From positions 682,001 through 746,000 of the forward strand of contig JAOANR010000001.1 of NCBI GenBank assembly GCA_030278955.1: 64,000 nucleotides of DNA, written 5' to 3'. Both the position numbers and the translations under genes were made by a program. Under the pieces are notes generated by a model that had not been told where the DNA came from, made no database searches, and saw nothing but the letters and a program-made list of their open reading frames with translations. Origin of the DNA: Hygrophila difformis (Eukaryota > Streptophyta > Magnoliopsida > Lamiales > Acanthaceae). Of the stretch, positions 9,775 through 21,677 are shown piece after piece. How positions within the stretch are numbered: the stretch's first letter is position 1; each line of letters opens with the position of its first letter.

Positions 9775-12187
9775 ATGAGTACTAGTGGGGGGCATGGTGA
9801 AAGTAGTAGCTTTATCTTACTCGCTATTTGTCAATATAATGATGAGAAGCACCCAATGTCTATAACGAATGAGACGACGGTGAACGATGTGCAAAGGGAG
9901 ATCACAGGCCGATGGCCAGATTTTGATCCTCTATTATACACTCTGAAATATGAAGCGCTCGGGGACAAGTTGCTTGTTAGACTAAAAACGGATAATGATA
10001 TAAAATTGATGATTCAATATCACATGTTAGCGAATGTACATTTGTGCAATGTGGTAGCCAAGTTGAACGGGACGCCGGAGAAGAGGAGAAGGTATGATTT
10101 GTTGTATGCGTATTTCCTATAATTCACTTGGCATGTTAATAGTGGGTGGAATGACAAAGGGATAATCTTGTAGGGTAGAGGATGCATTGGAGTTCGAAAG
10201 TCATGATGAAATGGCTTTGGTGAGGACAGAAGCAGAGGCTTTTGGTGGACGTTCGGGAGGAATTGAGCGCATTGAAGGAAAAGGACAAACGTTCAAAAAC
10301 GTTGAGCATTTTCGTCGCGTTTTGAGGACATTCTGCATTGCCACAATGAAAGGGTTCAGATACGTGGAGAATGGGAAGAACAAGGTTATCGCGAGATGTA
10401 CGGTGGAAGAATGCGGGTGGCGGATATATGCATCCTATCATACGTCGGACGAGACATTTGGCATTCGGACTTGTACCCTACAACATACTTGTGGAGTTAA
10501 CCGTATAATGGATACAAATCATCCACAAGCCTCATCTAATTGGGTTGCTAGTATCATTATGGATGAAGTGAGAACCGCACCGACTTATAGAGCAAAACAA
10601 GCAATGGATGATATGAAGATTCAATTTGGCGTAGACATACCCTACCACAAAGCTTGGATGGCGAAAGAAATAGCATTGAGAGAAATACATGGAAAAGACA
10701 AGGATTCATTCAATAGACTAAAGGATATGTGCCAAGCCTTGACGGATTCGAACCCCGGTACTATTACCGCATTCGAGATATTCCCCGACACAAACAAGTT
10801 CTACCGGGCCTTTATTTGCTTGGGCGCATGCATGCGGGGATTCTTGGTTGGATGCCGTCCTATTTTGTTTCTCGACGGCACACACATAAAGACAAAGTGG
10901 AAAGGACACGTTCTTGAGGCCATAGGGCAGGACGGAAACAATGGCATATTCACCGTAGCATTTGCAAGTGCGTGTTTAGTTTATGCATAAATATTTTGTT
11001 ACCTTATGCATATTCAAGTTTATTTGGTATTTAATTTTCAATGTTTTGTAGTTGTGGATGGTGAGACCAATGAGAGCTGGGGATGGTTTTGTCAAAAGTT
11101 GCGTGGAGCCATTGAAGCACAATGTCCGGACTTCAATTTTCAGAAGCTCGTTTTGTTCATGGATAGGCACCCGGGGCTCCTGAATGCAAAAAGGGATGTA
11201 TTCCCAACATGCTTGCATGCAATATGTCTACGTCATTTGATAGACAATTTTAAAACTGATGTGCGTGCCCCATTTGAAAAATATCACAATAACTCGTGAT
11301 GTTTAGTGAATTGAATGGTTTATTTGATGCATGACGTGTATTTATCGTAACGGGTGTTGTCTTCACATCCCCTGCACAATAAGATGAAATGGGCTAGCAT
11401 TTTCCAGAAGGTGGCTAAATCAGTAAATGCAACCGACTATGAAAAGTGGATGAAGAAGATCTTTGATACATTTAAGGAGCCTGCCAAGGAATTCGTTGCA
11501 CGTTCACATCCGGAAAGGTGGGCCAATGCATTCTTCCCGGGGATGAGATGGGGAGTGCTAAACAATAGTGTGGTCGAGAGTTGGAACGGATGGATAAAGA
11601 TTGCTAGAGGTCTCCCACCCGCTGCCATGGTGGATTTGATTAGATGCAAAGTTATGACAATGGTGTGTGATAGAAGGGACGAATCAGCTGGATGGTTCAA
11701 AGACATGTGTCCTAGAATAGAGAGAAAACTAGAAGCCAATTTGGCATCGTCGAGGTCATTGACATGTGTTAAGTCGATGGCCGGATTGTACGAGGTGCGT
11801 GAGGGGTTAGCGAGGATGGTAGTTGATCTCAACAAACGGGAGTGCTCGTGCAAACAATGGCAAATCCGTGGTTATCCCTGTGCCCACGCCATGATTTGCA
11901 TTTCGGACATGCATGTTTCTCCCTACGACTACGTGGATCCTTATTATGGTGTTGAAATGTATCGTAAGGCATACCAAGGTGCTATTTACCCCATATCTGC
12001 AATACATGAGGAAGCACCCATTGAGGAGGCGACCAACACAGTTCAACCCCCCGATGTTCGTTCGCAGCCGGGTCGAAGGAAAACGAAGCGCATCCCCTCC
12101 CAAACCAGTGGGGGTCGTGGGCATTGTGGTTACTGTGGTTTGCTCGGCCACAACAAACGTACGTGCAAGAACCCGCGAGTTTCTTGA
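9775..12187 (+). CDS. mudrA: MURA-type MULE transposase
   Basis: Four exons (9775-10091, 10174-10967, 11052-11260, 11384-12187) join in phase to 707 codons plus stop. Order: a PB1-like N-terminal domain (about 10-105); a MuDR zinc-binding region (about 160-220: ARCTVEECGWRIYAS, C..H of TCTLQHTCG); the DDE core with LFLDGTH (first Asp), LFMDRHPG (second Asp) and NNSVVESWNGW (Glu); a SWIM zinc finger (CSCKQWQIRGYPCAHA); and a C-terminal CCHC knuckle (CGYCGLLGHNKRTC). It cuts and joins the element ends in the nucleus. Length and domain order are normal for mudrA. The second catalytic motif reads MDR rather than the more usual SDR; the Asp is kept. No frame damage is seen, so it may be functional. 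Confidence 0.85.
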
Positions 12188-12534
12188 AAGGTTTATGTGG
12201 GCATGTCCATTTTTGGTGGTTAATTCAAGCACATATATTGTATGGATTAAATTTGCAAGTGCAATGTAGAATTATTGGTTGTTGAAATATTTGGATGTTG
12301 GAGGGTGTTTTATTTGTTGTCTTATGAAATTTTTAATGGTTTATGGTTTTGTTCGGTGATGCATGTTGGCATATAGGTTTACATTTGGCAATGAAATTAT
12401 GGTAAAAGATGAAACATTCATTTGGTAACTACAAATGAATGAGTAGTAAAATGGCAAGTTGTAACGTGGTAAAGTGGTTAGGGAAGAACTGGTAAATAGT
12501 CTATGACAACAGTAAAAATAGTAAAAATGGTACT

Positions 12535-12905
12535 AGGACGTTTATCGAACGTGCGTCCGCAACGAATATACACAATCCTGAAGCATGGGACCTTCTCTGG
12601 ACGGTTCCGAGAACCGTCCCTGTAGCCGTCCACAGCCTAGATTTTGGGGACGGCTGCTGGACGTTTTTGTTTTACCGTCCGTTCACCGTCCCTAAAGGCC
12701 TGTGAAACCACTGTGCCATTGGCACGGCTACAAGGACGGTCTGACAAACGTTTTCCAACCATCCCACTGATTCTGAATGAGACAGGTGATTAAGGACGGT
12801 CCTGGAAGTTTCGATACGGCCGTCCACTGGAACGTCCTTATGTTTTTAGAAAACAGAGTGTGCGGGACGGTCCTTGTAAGGACGTTCATGCTACTCCGTG
12901 TGTAG
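12535..12905. repeat. GACGGTCC/GGACCGTC motif array, block 1
   Basis: Dense direct and inverted copies of ggacggt and accgtcc (for example ctggacggttccgagaaccg, then ccgtcc repeats), much more GC-rich than the surroundings. Related blocks lie at 13962-13988, 16510-16705 and 43140-43465. Imperfect palindromes form between neighbouring copies. Confidence 0.75.
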
Positions 12906-13176
12906 AGAGTGTGTTATTTTCTATGGTATATTTTTCGCTGACTCTGGTAAATAATATACGGTATATTAGGTAAATAAAGTACATTGTGTAGTAAATCATA
13001 TACACAGTATTGGTAAATCATTTAATTATGTGTGGTAAATAATTTAGTACTTTAATCATATATTAATATGAACGTAAATTAATTTAAATATACTTTAATT
13101 AGATAAAATTTTCTATTATCTGATAAAATTAATTTAAATATTTATATTTTATGAAATAAATTAATTTGTATACGCC

Positions 13177-13224
13177 TTTGAGTTTAGGGTTTTGATTATG
13201 TTTTGAGTTTAGGGTTTAGGGTTT
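13177..13224 (+). repeat. Interstitial telomere-like TTTAGGG repeats
   Basis: Contains gtttagggtttagggttt, about two and a half plant telomere units in tandem, plus a separate unit just upstream. A second site is at 14014-14055. Short telobox runs are common in plant promoters and at repaired breaks. Confidence 0.65.
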
Positions 13225-14013
13225 GTGGTAAATAATTTACAGTGTCTGGTAAATCATCCTGGCTTCTTGTGGTAAATAACCTACATTGTTTGGTAAACCC
13301 CTTAATCGAGAGTGGTAAGTTTATCCATTCGTAGGTTTCGAGTTCCATTAATAAGTTATTATCATATTTAAATGATAACATATATTCATAATAACACATG
13401 GGTTAAATTGATGCCCATAAGTGAGACCATGAATCGAAATGTATGTCTATACTTGAGACTATATTGTTTCACATCTCAAGCTAATCTCATTATCTCATTA
13501 GTATAATCATCTTTGTTCTAATACACTCGAGTATGATACGTGGAATTACCAATTAATACCTTATTACGATTGTATCTTACATTTCGCTATGGCGACTAAT
13601 AGGATTATCCATACTTCCTCCATGAATGTATAGTGAATGTCACTTCTTACATTTCATGCATCATAAAGTATTTCTTTTATACTATCTTTGAGGTTCAACA
13701 TTAGTATATTATGTGTTTTTTTTTTTTTAAACATGGTAAACTTTTTAAATATATTGTTTGGGTTGCTGCACCTGATTTTATTGGGACATAGAAACCGGTT
13801 TGGTAATGCGAAATTGTAAATTCTGAAACGTGGTAAGAAACATCAACAACGTGGTAAATTCTAACTGTTGATAATGGTAAGAATAGTCGCGAATGTAGTA
13901 ACACATTAAGGATGGGTTGGTAACATTTGATAGAAAGGTTGCGGTGGTGGTTGACGGTTACTTGGACGGTTCGTCCACTAGCCGTCCGGAATGATGCTCC
14001 AATATGATATATT

Positions 14014-14055
14014 TTAGGGTTTAGGGTTTTGATGGGTTTAGGGTTTAGGGTTTAC
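14014..14055 (+). repeat. Interstitial telomere-like TTTAGGG repeats, second site
   Basis: Two pairs of TTTAGGG units (tttagggtttagggttt twice) separated by gatggg, about 360 bp upstream of the cargo-gene TATA box and inside the GGTAAA array. Confidence 0.65.
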
Positions 14056-14414
14056 ATGGTAAAGAATGACAGATCAAAGTGGTAAATGGGACAGAAATAT
14101 ACATAGTAAAAACTAGGGTTCTTGTAGTAATGGATTTGAAAAATTTTCTTTTAAATTTATTTAAAAGAAATAAAATTTCTATTATAATTTTTATATTTTT
14201 ATTTAAAATGAAATTTTATAATTTTTATAATTTTCCTGGTTTCTATATAAATAAATTTTCTTGAAGATTTTAAAAATTCAAAATTTGTCTATAGTCGTAA
14301 ATGGTAAACAATTAATTCAAGAGAGGTAAATCTGTAGTTATATAATGGTAATAAATCATTCCAATGTGGTAAATGAGTAATTAACAGTAATTTACCCAAA
14401 TGCTAAGCCCTAGC

Positions 14415-14423
14415 CTATAAAAG
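14415..14423 (+). promoter_or_regulatory. TATA box of the MULE cargo gene
   Basis: ctataaaag lies upstream of a C-rich leader that ends in a splice donor (caaggtatgc near 14533). The matching acceptor (ctcaattgcag) at 14932 opens the exon with the coding start. This gives the cargo gene a promoter and a 5'-UTR intron of its own. Confidence 0.6.
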
Positions 14424-14977
14424 CCGAAATCGAACTTTCTCTCCAACACACCCATTGGAAACGAAACTACTCCCCCATCCTTCCCGAAGCAATCGGTCTT
14501 CTTCTAGTGGAATCTGTGGAAACGCTCGACCAAGGTATGCACTTCTCACTTTCGCCTCTATTTCTCCATTCCTCACCTGGACTTTCGTGCATTGGCCAAA
14601 AAATGTCTATGGTTTTTTAACGAGTTGGCAAGAAACCCTAAACTCCATTGTTCTCAAAATCTAATGGGTCTTTATGAATTTGATGGATTGGGTTGTGGAT
14701 GTAAAGAATATGTGATTTTTGTTTATGATTTATATGGAATTGTGGGTAATACTAGAGGACGAGCGTCCGTGGGATGTTGGGTGTTGGTGTACTTGAGAGC
14801 TTTGTGAAATTTGCTAGGGTAGACATCTTTATCTTTGTGCACATGTGGTGTTCGTATAAATGTCTTGATGAATTGCATATGCATTAACGTGAACGATTCT
14901 TCAAGTCTAACTTGATTCACTTCTCAATTGCAGTTGGTATGGGTCTCCTACAGACATTGTTATGTCTTGCTTGGTTG

Positions 14978-16214
14978 ATGGCCCCAAAGCGCACTCGACG
15001 CGATGATGACAACGAGGGAGGGCCTATGACTAGAATGGGATTGAGGCCACAAAAGGCTGTTAAGAAACTTAACAAGAAAAGATTCACCACTGAGGGTGCC
15101 CAAGAAAGGTACTACACTATGCACGGCCAGCGAGCATATGTGGGTGAGCGGGCATTCAGGGAGGAACATTTGTTGGATGATAGGGTGGCACTCCTTGTGG
15201 ATCAGTGGGGATGGGGTAATCTTGCACTCCACCCTGAAGGACATGCCCCGATTGATCCTGCCCTGGAGGTGTATGCCAATATACCAGACGCAGACGAGGC
15301 AATGGAGGAAGTCTTTGTACGTGGCATATGGGTTGATTTCTCTACGGCTGCCATCAACGAGCACCTAGGAACACCGAACGAAGGGTTAATCCGGCTACCT
15401 CCAGATGAGGTGCCTGTTGTTCCAGACTGGGCTTCACTTTGTTCTGCTGGTGACATCCAATTGAATCCCAAAAACAACAAAGAAATCCGGACAAAGTTGT
15501 CGGATGCTCATTGGAAGTTTGTTGCATGCGTGTGGAACGGGCGTATTAGACCAACCGTACGTGAGAATTTTGTCATCCGCGCCTGATTCATCACCTGGCT
15601 TTGGAGGCAAGATTAATGTAGGGTCGTTGATCAGGAGGCACATGGTTGATATAGCAAATAATTCTTCACTCACCATCACGCATATTCATTTGATATGGAG
15701 CATGTGTTTGGAAGCTGGGGTGAAGATTGAAAGATCCGAGGATCGGTTGAAGCCTATGGGGTCCTTCAAAGTTGACGAGTTTGCGAAACGTCTTTCCGAT
15801 ATTCAACGTGGAAGATTTGCTCCAGCCAGAATAAATGAGGATGATGACGGAGGTTTAATTCTAGTTGTCCCACCACGGGAACCAACACCACCACCGGCTG
15901 CGGAAGCACAAAATGATCAACAAGAGGCCATGGACACGGATCAACCAGCCCTCATGCCCCCGGTAATGCCGCATGTGAACCAAGGAGGGTTTGATTACTC
16001 AGAGCTTGGTAGGATGTTCCAGGATATGCGTGTTCATTTGGATGGTCGCTTCACGGCCCTGCAGGATCATTTTGACGGTCGCTTGAATGACATGCAGACA
16101 CATTGGGACAACCAGATCACTGAGGTGCATAGAGATATCCGAGATATAGGTCGTTCAATGTGGCGCCTTGACCCCGATGCTCCCGATCTTGCTCGCTTCC
16201 GTCCTGAGGAGTAG
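14978..16214 (+). pseudogene. MULE cargo gene: putative plant transposon protein, frameshifted
   Basis: Start chosen at MAPKRTRRDDD, a basic nuclear-type N-terminus. The first frame (to 15586) contains a block like the putative plant transposon protein domain found in retroelements and MULEs (ALEVYANIP, VRGIWVDFSTAAINEHLG, about residues 85-135). The homology continues in the next frame (from about 15575, SAPDSSPGFGGKINVGSLIR) to 16214, ending in a Pro-rich linker and a helical repeat (HLDGRFTALQDHFDGRL). The switch falls in attttgtcatccgcgcc, so one base is probably missing or gained; no intron fits. Function of the family is unknown. The rest of the frame is clean, so the break is recent or a sequencing error. 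Confidence 0.65.
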
Positions 16215-16509
16215 ACCATTTCATATCCCAAGTTTCATGACTAATGTTGCTATGTACAATTTGTTTGGTTTCTAATCTTGCTTTGTTGATTTCTCTTTGT
16301 TTAGATGTGTTTGTTTGGATTCTAATGTTGCTTAGTTGATTCTAATGTTTAGATGTGTATGAACTGAACGTGGTATATGTGGTAATGTTCTAAATGCTTT
16401 CTGGTTTGGATTAGACGTGCATTTGGCACTATCATGGATGTTTATTGTATGCATGTTGTTGTATCACGTGAGAAGCTGACTTAAAACAACATTTGTGTGG
16501 AGTTTGCAT

Positions 16510-16705
16510 AGGGGACGGTCACCCTGACGGTTTTTAAACCGTCCCAGAGCAGTTGTTTATCCTTACAGCACTCTGTGCATTCAGGACGGTCGACGGACGG
16601 TCCGTCCTTGATCCCCCAGGACCGTCCACTTCCGAGTCTCAACAAAGTAGGATCAGGACGGGGTATGACACGGTCCGTCCCCCACATCTCCAGGACCGTC
16701 ATTCG
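16510..16705. repeat. GACGGTCC motif array, block 3
   Basis: Downstream of the cargo gene: ggacggtcaccctgacggtt, gacggtcgacggacggtcc and facing aggaccgtcc copies. Same motif family as the array at 12535. It is followed directly by the TTTACCA repeats. Confidence 0.75.
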
Positions 16706-16732
16706 AAAATTTGTCACACTACCCAAACATTG

Positions 16733-17309
16733 TGTATTTTTACCAAACTTCCTACAAAATTTACCAAAAGTATTGGGTGTGTTTTACCATAAGTGTTTTT
16801 GTGCTTTACCAATGTTTGTATGTATTTTACCACAAAAAAATTTGGGAGTTTAAAATATAACATTTCGTTTATTATCATTTATCCAAATAAAATTAAATAA
16901 ATATCAAATTGGTTGTTTACCATAACCAATTTTAGCGTATTACACGGGTGTATATTACCTAAAATGAATTTCTTGTGGTTTACCAGACACCTATTGTATT
17001 TTTACCAAACTTCCTACAAAATTTACCAAAAGTAATGGGTGTGTTTTACCATAAGTGTTTTTGTGCTTTACCAATGTTTGTATGTATTTTACCACAAAAA
17101 AATTTGGGAGTTTAAAATATAACATTTCGTTTATTATCATTTATCCAAATAAAATTAAATAAATATCAAATTGGTTGTTTACCATAACCAATTTTAGCGT
17201 ATTACACGGGTGTATATTACCCAAAATGAATTTCTTGTGGTTTACCAGACACCTATTGTATTTTTACCAAACTTCCTACAAAATTTACCAAAAGTATTGG
17301 GTGTGTTTT
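16733..17309. repeat. 262-bp tandem repeats, copies 1-2 and start of copy 3
   Basis: Units begin tgtatttttaccaaac at 16733, 16995 and 17257 (period 262 bp) and are rich in TTTACCA. Copies 1 and 2 are almost identical. Copy 3 stops after 53 bp at the retrotransposon and resumes at 42403. Confidence 0.85.
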
Positions 17310-20300
17310 TGAAGCTTTTGAGGTGAAACCTCGGTCAGTGCCCCCCAACAGCCTTTACACTATAATCTCTATAGGGCTGTTAAAAAGCTTGCCTAGTTTT
17401 TCCTACCGAAAGCGCACGGTATCAAGCTGCAATATTTATTTTAATTGTCGGGATCGTTCAAAAGAGAGTTACACGATAGAAGTGTTTTAATAGAATTATT
17501 AGCTCTAGAATCTGTCTCTACTCTTGATTTAAGAATGTTGTAATGATGATTACTAAAGAATACTACTGAAATGTAAATGCTTAAAGCTGTAAATGTAGTA
17601 AAGACAACAATTAAAATGATGTAGAACATTATGATCTTATTCATGTGTTTAAGGTGTTACTGACCAAATCAAATGAAATAGGCATATGGTGAGATTATCA
17701 TACTTCATTGGCTAAAACATAATGAAAGTTCATTGAGATAGAAAAAATCCTTTACACAATTTAATCAATTCTTCATGTCTTCAATCACTTCCCAAGACAG
17801 GTACTTATGATTCAGTGTCATGACATTCTAAGCTCTGAAATCATGGAATACTATCATCACAGAATGATCTGTCAGACTCTTTCTGTGATAAAAGCTTTCA
17901 GAATCGTCACTTAACCTTTTTCTTTCAGACTCAGATTAAGCCTTTGACAACTCGAGGTCACTTCTAAATCTTACTATATTCATCTGAACTTGAAGTTGTT
18001 CTTTTTATTACCCTGATCAAACTGTTCTTATGATCCTGTATTGGATGTCCTCTACAACAAATGAAAAAGCTAATATTTAAATCTATCATCCAATGTTTTC
18101 ATAAGACTTATTCTTTAGAGTAATTCCTGCAAGTATTCATAAGGAATAATAGTCTTGTAAGTATATCAAGATGAAATTGCTATTCAACTTCCTTGACTTA
18201 TCCAGACTACTCAGATTTGTATAACTGATTTAGCTCAAGAAATCTCTGTAAGCAGTTCCAAATATCCATGATTTGACTCAGGATTAGTAGACTGAATAGA
18301 AATGTTTAATCTCCTACTCATAGCTATAGTGATAACTATAATACCATGAACCCCGGAAATTAATCTTCCTGATACTCTACTAATTTTTAGGACAAAAGAT
18401 GGTTCTTGAAACATCTTTCCCTTTTAAACGACAGGTACTAAATGCCCAACTGAAGAACAAGTTTGTTCTTTATCAGTCCTGAGTAAATAATGATTGAGTA
18501 AACCTATATCATCATCTCTCTCAGCGTACCAGTGTAAAATAGTAATACGTGTTGCACATATGAATTGTAATTTTGTAATCATGAAGTAAGATTACTCATC
18601 ATATACTGGGAAATATCCAAAATATTATATGTATATGTAGTATTATATGTATAAAGAGACGTTGAGGGTTCTGAATCCTCTTAATCAAAATGCAAGGATG
18701 CTTCCAAAATATACATTGGAAACTAGACAGAATTAGGAAATAACTTTCCCAAGAAAAAGAATTTGAGAAATAACTCTGCAAAATAAGTGTCCAAAATAGC
18801 TCGCAGTAACTATTTTGGGTTTCAAACTATGAACATTCCAATTTTCCGCGCGCTATGTCTGTACAGCGTGGAGGGAGCTAATATTCAAAGAATGTTCTCC
18901 AGATTTTGTTTATACCAAGAACTGAATGCCTCGCGATAGTTTCTGTAAGAATGCGGCGAGGTACTCAATTCCTACTTATAGATAGTGGTTATATACATAT
19001 AAGAAGTAAAAGTAAATGATTAATATCCTATAAAATGGATATCAAGTCTATTGCTGTTATAGATTGATCCTCTCGCTTTGTCAGATTGACATCGTGTGAG
19101 TATTTGAATAGCCTTTGTTATAATAGATCTATCTGGATATTTCCTCGCGTCATCTTTTAGGATGAAGCGAGGGAATATCCTTATTCGAAGTAAATGATCA
19201 GAATTTATAACTGTCATAACTACCTTCTGGAATTTCTGTTTAGAGAATTATGAACATAGAATCTTTTGCATCCAAGTTCATGAACTCAAAATTATTGATT
19301 CTCAGAGATTATCAAGCGATGATTAACACTGCATGGGTCTCTAGGAACCTTTTAGAGTTCTGAACATTAAACCTTATGATTCTCATCTATAAGCATAACA
19401 TTGACAGAAAATCGAGTAAGTTCATAACTCTGCCAGATCATACCTAACTCGGTTACAATATCCAAATTTCTTACGTAATTGGAATGAACAATTTGCGCAT
19501 TAAAAATGTGGAAGTGTTATGATCTTCGTAAATCGAATTAAAGATATGATGCAAAATTCAGATTGAATAATGAAGTTGAGGTTTATACTCTGCTGAAACA
19601 GAATTACGAAATGGAAATAGAAACCAGAAAGATAAGAAATTCACAATCTGATAACCGATCATTCTTCTTGTATCTCAAATAACAAAGAATTAAAAACGAA
19701 TACACCTGGAAATCTGATTGCTATCAGAATAATGCAAAGATGAGCGAGCGAGTCGAAGTTTAGATGATGATCGTCATGATGGATGAACAAGCGATCCGAA
19801 AGCAACTCTCCTCCCAGGGTATCCTCTAGCTAATCTAACAACTAATCTTAAAGAAATCTACTGCGAAATTGAATTACAGATCTACGAAAACAAATTACAA
19901 ATCTGAAGAACATCAAAGTAAATTGCAGAGAAAATTAAATCCTAACCTACCTACTAAATTCTAAAAAGTGGACTGGAGAGTAAAGTCGAGCTATTCTCTT
20001 CAATCTCCCGCCTGCTGAGCAGATTCCCCAAGGGTCTTATTTATAGATGGGTGTTGTAACTGCTTCTGCCTTGGATGATAACCGCTCGCATCAGAATAGC
20101 TCTCCTCTCGCTTTGTCCAGTTCCTTCAAAGCGAGAGTCGAAAATGTAATCATCTTTCTTGATGAGGCGAGGTCTCACAGTCTCTCCAAGGAATCTGCTT
20201 CTCGTCATAACAGATAAAACTTCTGTCTTGCACAGACTTCCTTTCCTCGCGATGTCAATCATCATCGCGTGGACTTCAGCATCTGCACATTTTCCTTAAA

Positions 20301-20632
20301 TCTTTTCCTGATTTAGGAAACAAGCCCTCGCACCATTCCTTTTCTATCCTCGCTATGTCCTTTCCACTTCCTGCTGTTTTCCAGCTTAACTTCCTTCTGC
20401 ATGACAAAGCGTGGATCAGTTCAATAAAAACACTGCGTGCGAGACTTACAAAGAAAACTCAGAATTTCAAGCCATTTTTCATGTATTTCCAACTTCTTTG
20501 CAATCTTAATTCTTCTTCCATCTTTTCTAATCCTTTATGATCATTCATCAAAAATCAATGGAATTAAGAGCAAAAGATCATCATTAAGACACTAAATTGG
20601 ACGCAAATGACAGTCACAAAAGGCTGTCATCA
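17310..20632 (-). repeat. 3' LTR of retrotransposon copy 1
   Basis: 3323 bp, equal in length to the other LTR. The element-strand start is TGATGACAGCC (20632) and the end AAAAGCTTCA (17310). It has no protein gene; small frames inside are shared only because the LTRs are identical. The predicted TATA box is at 20038-20046 and inverted repeats cluster at 20105-20414. Confidence 0.92.
20105..20414. promoter_or_regulatory. Inverted-repeat cluster in U3 (CTCGCTTTG family)
   Basis: Hairpins 20105-20137 (11-bp perfect arms CTCTCGCTTTG), 20245-20272 (CCTCGCGATG/CATCGCGTGG) and 20348-20414 (CCTCGCTATGTC/GACAAAGCGTGG, long loop) lie 60-370 bp upstream of the LTR TATA box on the element strand. Related hairpins in the LTR include 19143-19172 (CCTCGCGTCATC, 11 of 12 pairs) and 18929-18961. 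Confidence 0.65.
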
Positions 20633-20652
20633 CCATCCTCACATTTAGAAAC
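20633..20652 (-). other. Polypurine-type tract before the 3' LTR
   Basis: On the element strand aaatgtgaggatggtga abuts the LTR start TGATGACA. It is a weak purine tract but is in the correct place for plus-strand priming. Near-identical copies lie at 26.5 and 26.6 kb. Confidence 0.5.
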
Positions 20653-21677
20653 ACTTGTCCTCAAGTGGTAAGAAACTTGTAAAGTTTCAAAGAATAAGTC
20701 CAATTAGTGGCTTCTGAGATTAAGATGTTCATGTAAGACTCCACTGGATCACTACCTTCTCTTTTCCAACTATCCCAAGCTCAACTCTTTCAACTGATTG
20801 ATGCTTCATACCTGACTTTGAATTCACCAGATTTCATGGAAACATTAACAGAAGTGATTTGCACTTATGTGAATTATTGTTCTGCTCCTTAGTTAGTCAG
20901 ATTTCTCTTCTCACGCTCAATCCTGTCCAACTCATGTGCATATCTTGTATTCTGAAATGAAATACACTCTCTTCTTTTTTTTTTTTTTTTATATCAAGGG
21001 GTGGCCTTCCGTGGCTTTCAATAGCTCGGTTTCACATTATTAGGAGGAGTCGCATGACCTGACATTGCAGATGAAACTTCAACTCCCCTGCCCTTGATTC
21101 TGCTCTTTTAAAGTTCTTCAACTTATAAATCAGAGGGGCAGCTGTGCCAGCTACTTATATCCACATTATTTTACCACGTCTGTTTCTAAAATTTCCCTTG
21201 CTCTCTTTTTCTCTTTCTTTTTACTCAATATGCACACTCATCTTCCAAGAGAGACTAGATTAGATCAATCCTCTTAACCTTGTGCAGTTATTATTTATAG
21301 TATGCAAATCACTAAGGTTAATATCATCACAAAACCTTCAAACTATTTATCCAGTAATGACATCAATCGATCTCAGAGCTTACAGCTAAGAACAGTTTTC
21401 AAGAGCGGCTCATGCTTGCAGTGAAAATCTATAAAGTAGATGTCTCCACAGGAACCACTTTTTAAACTCATCTTCTATTCCTTTATCAGTTTATTAGCTT
21501 CCCTGAGTTTATTATTACTATCATTATTATTAGCTTGAAATTCAATACTATGACACAACTTCATATTAAATCTATCCTAAGTTATATCAGAACAAACGGA
21601 AACAGAAAAGAAATAAAGAAAAAGAGACTGTAATTAAAAAGAAGAAGAAGAAAGTTTCAGAGAACTCCCCTGTGATC
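20653..21677. other. Non-coding 3' region of the retrotransposon
   Basis: About 1 kb between the large ORF and the 3' LTR, without a gene. It contains a T18 run at 20971-20988 (A run on the element strand). Confidence 0.6.

Larger units (their letters stand above)
12402..14385 (+). repeat. GGTAAA motif array (plus orientation)
   Basis: About twenty copies of TGGTAAA (often tggtaaataattta) are scattered every 20-250 bp between the transposase and cargo genes. The same motif appears as TTTACCA, that is inverted, on the other side of the cargo gene (16738-17309 and 42398-43125). Between them lies AT-rich DNA without genes. Confidence 0.7.

Noticed and set aside
12535..12905. CRISPR-like array from regularly repeated GACGGTCC motifs
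   Set aside because: Spacing is irregular, repeats are only 7-8 bp on both strands, and the context is a plant MULE.
18599..19217. Small ORFs shared by the LTR copies (60 and 65 codons)
   Set aside because: They are shared because the LTR sequence is shared; no protein-like pattern or start context supports them.
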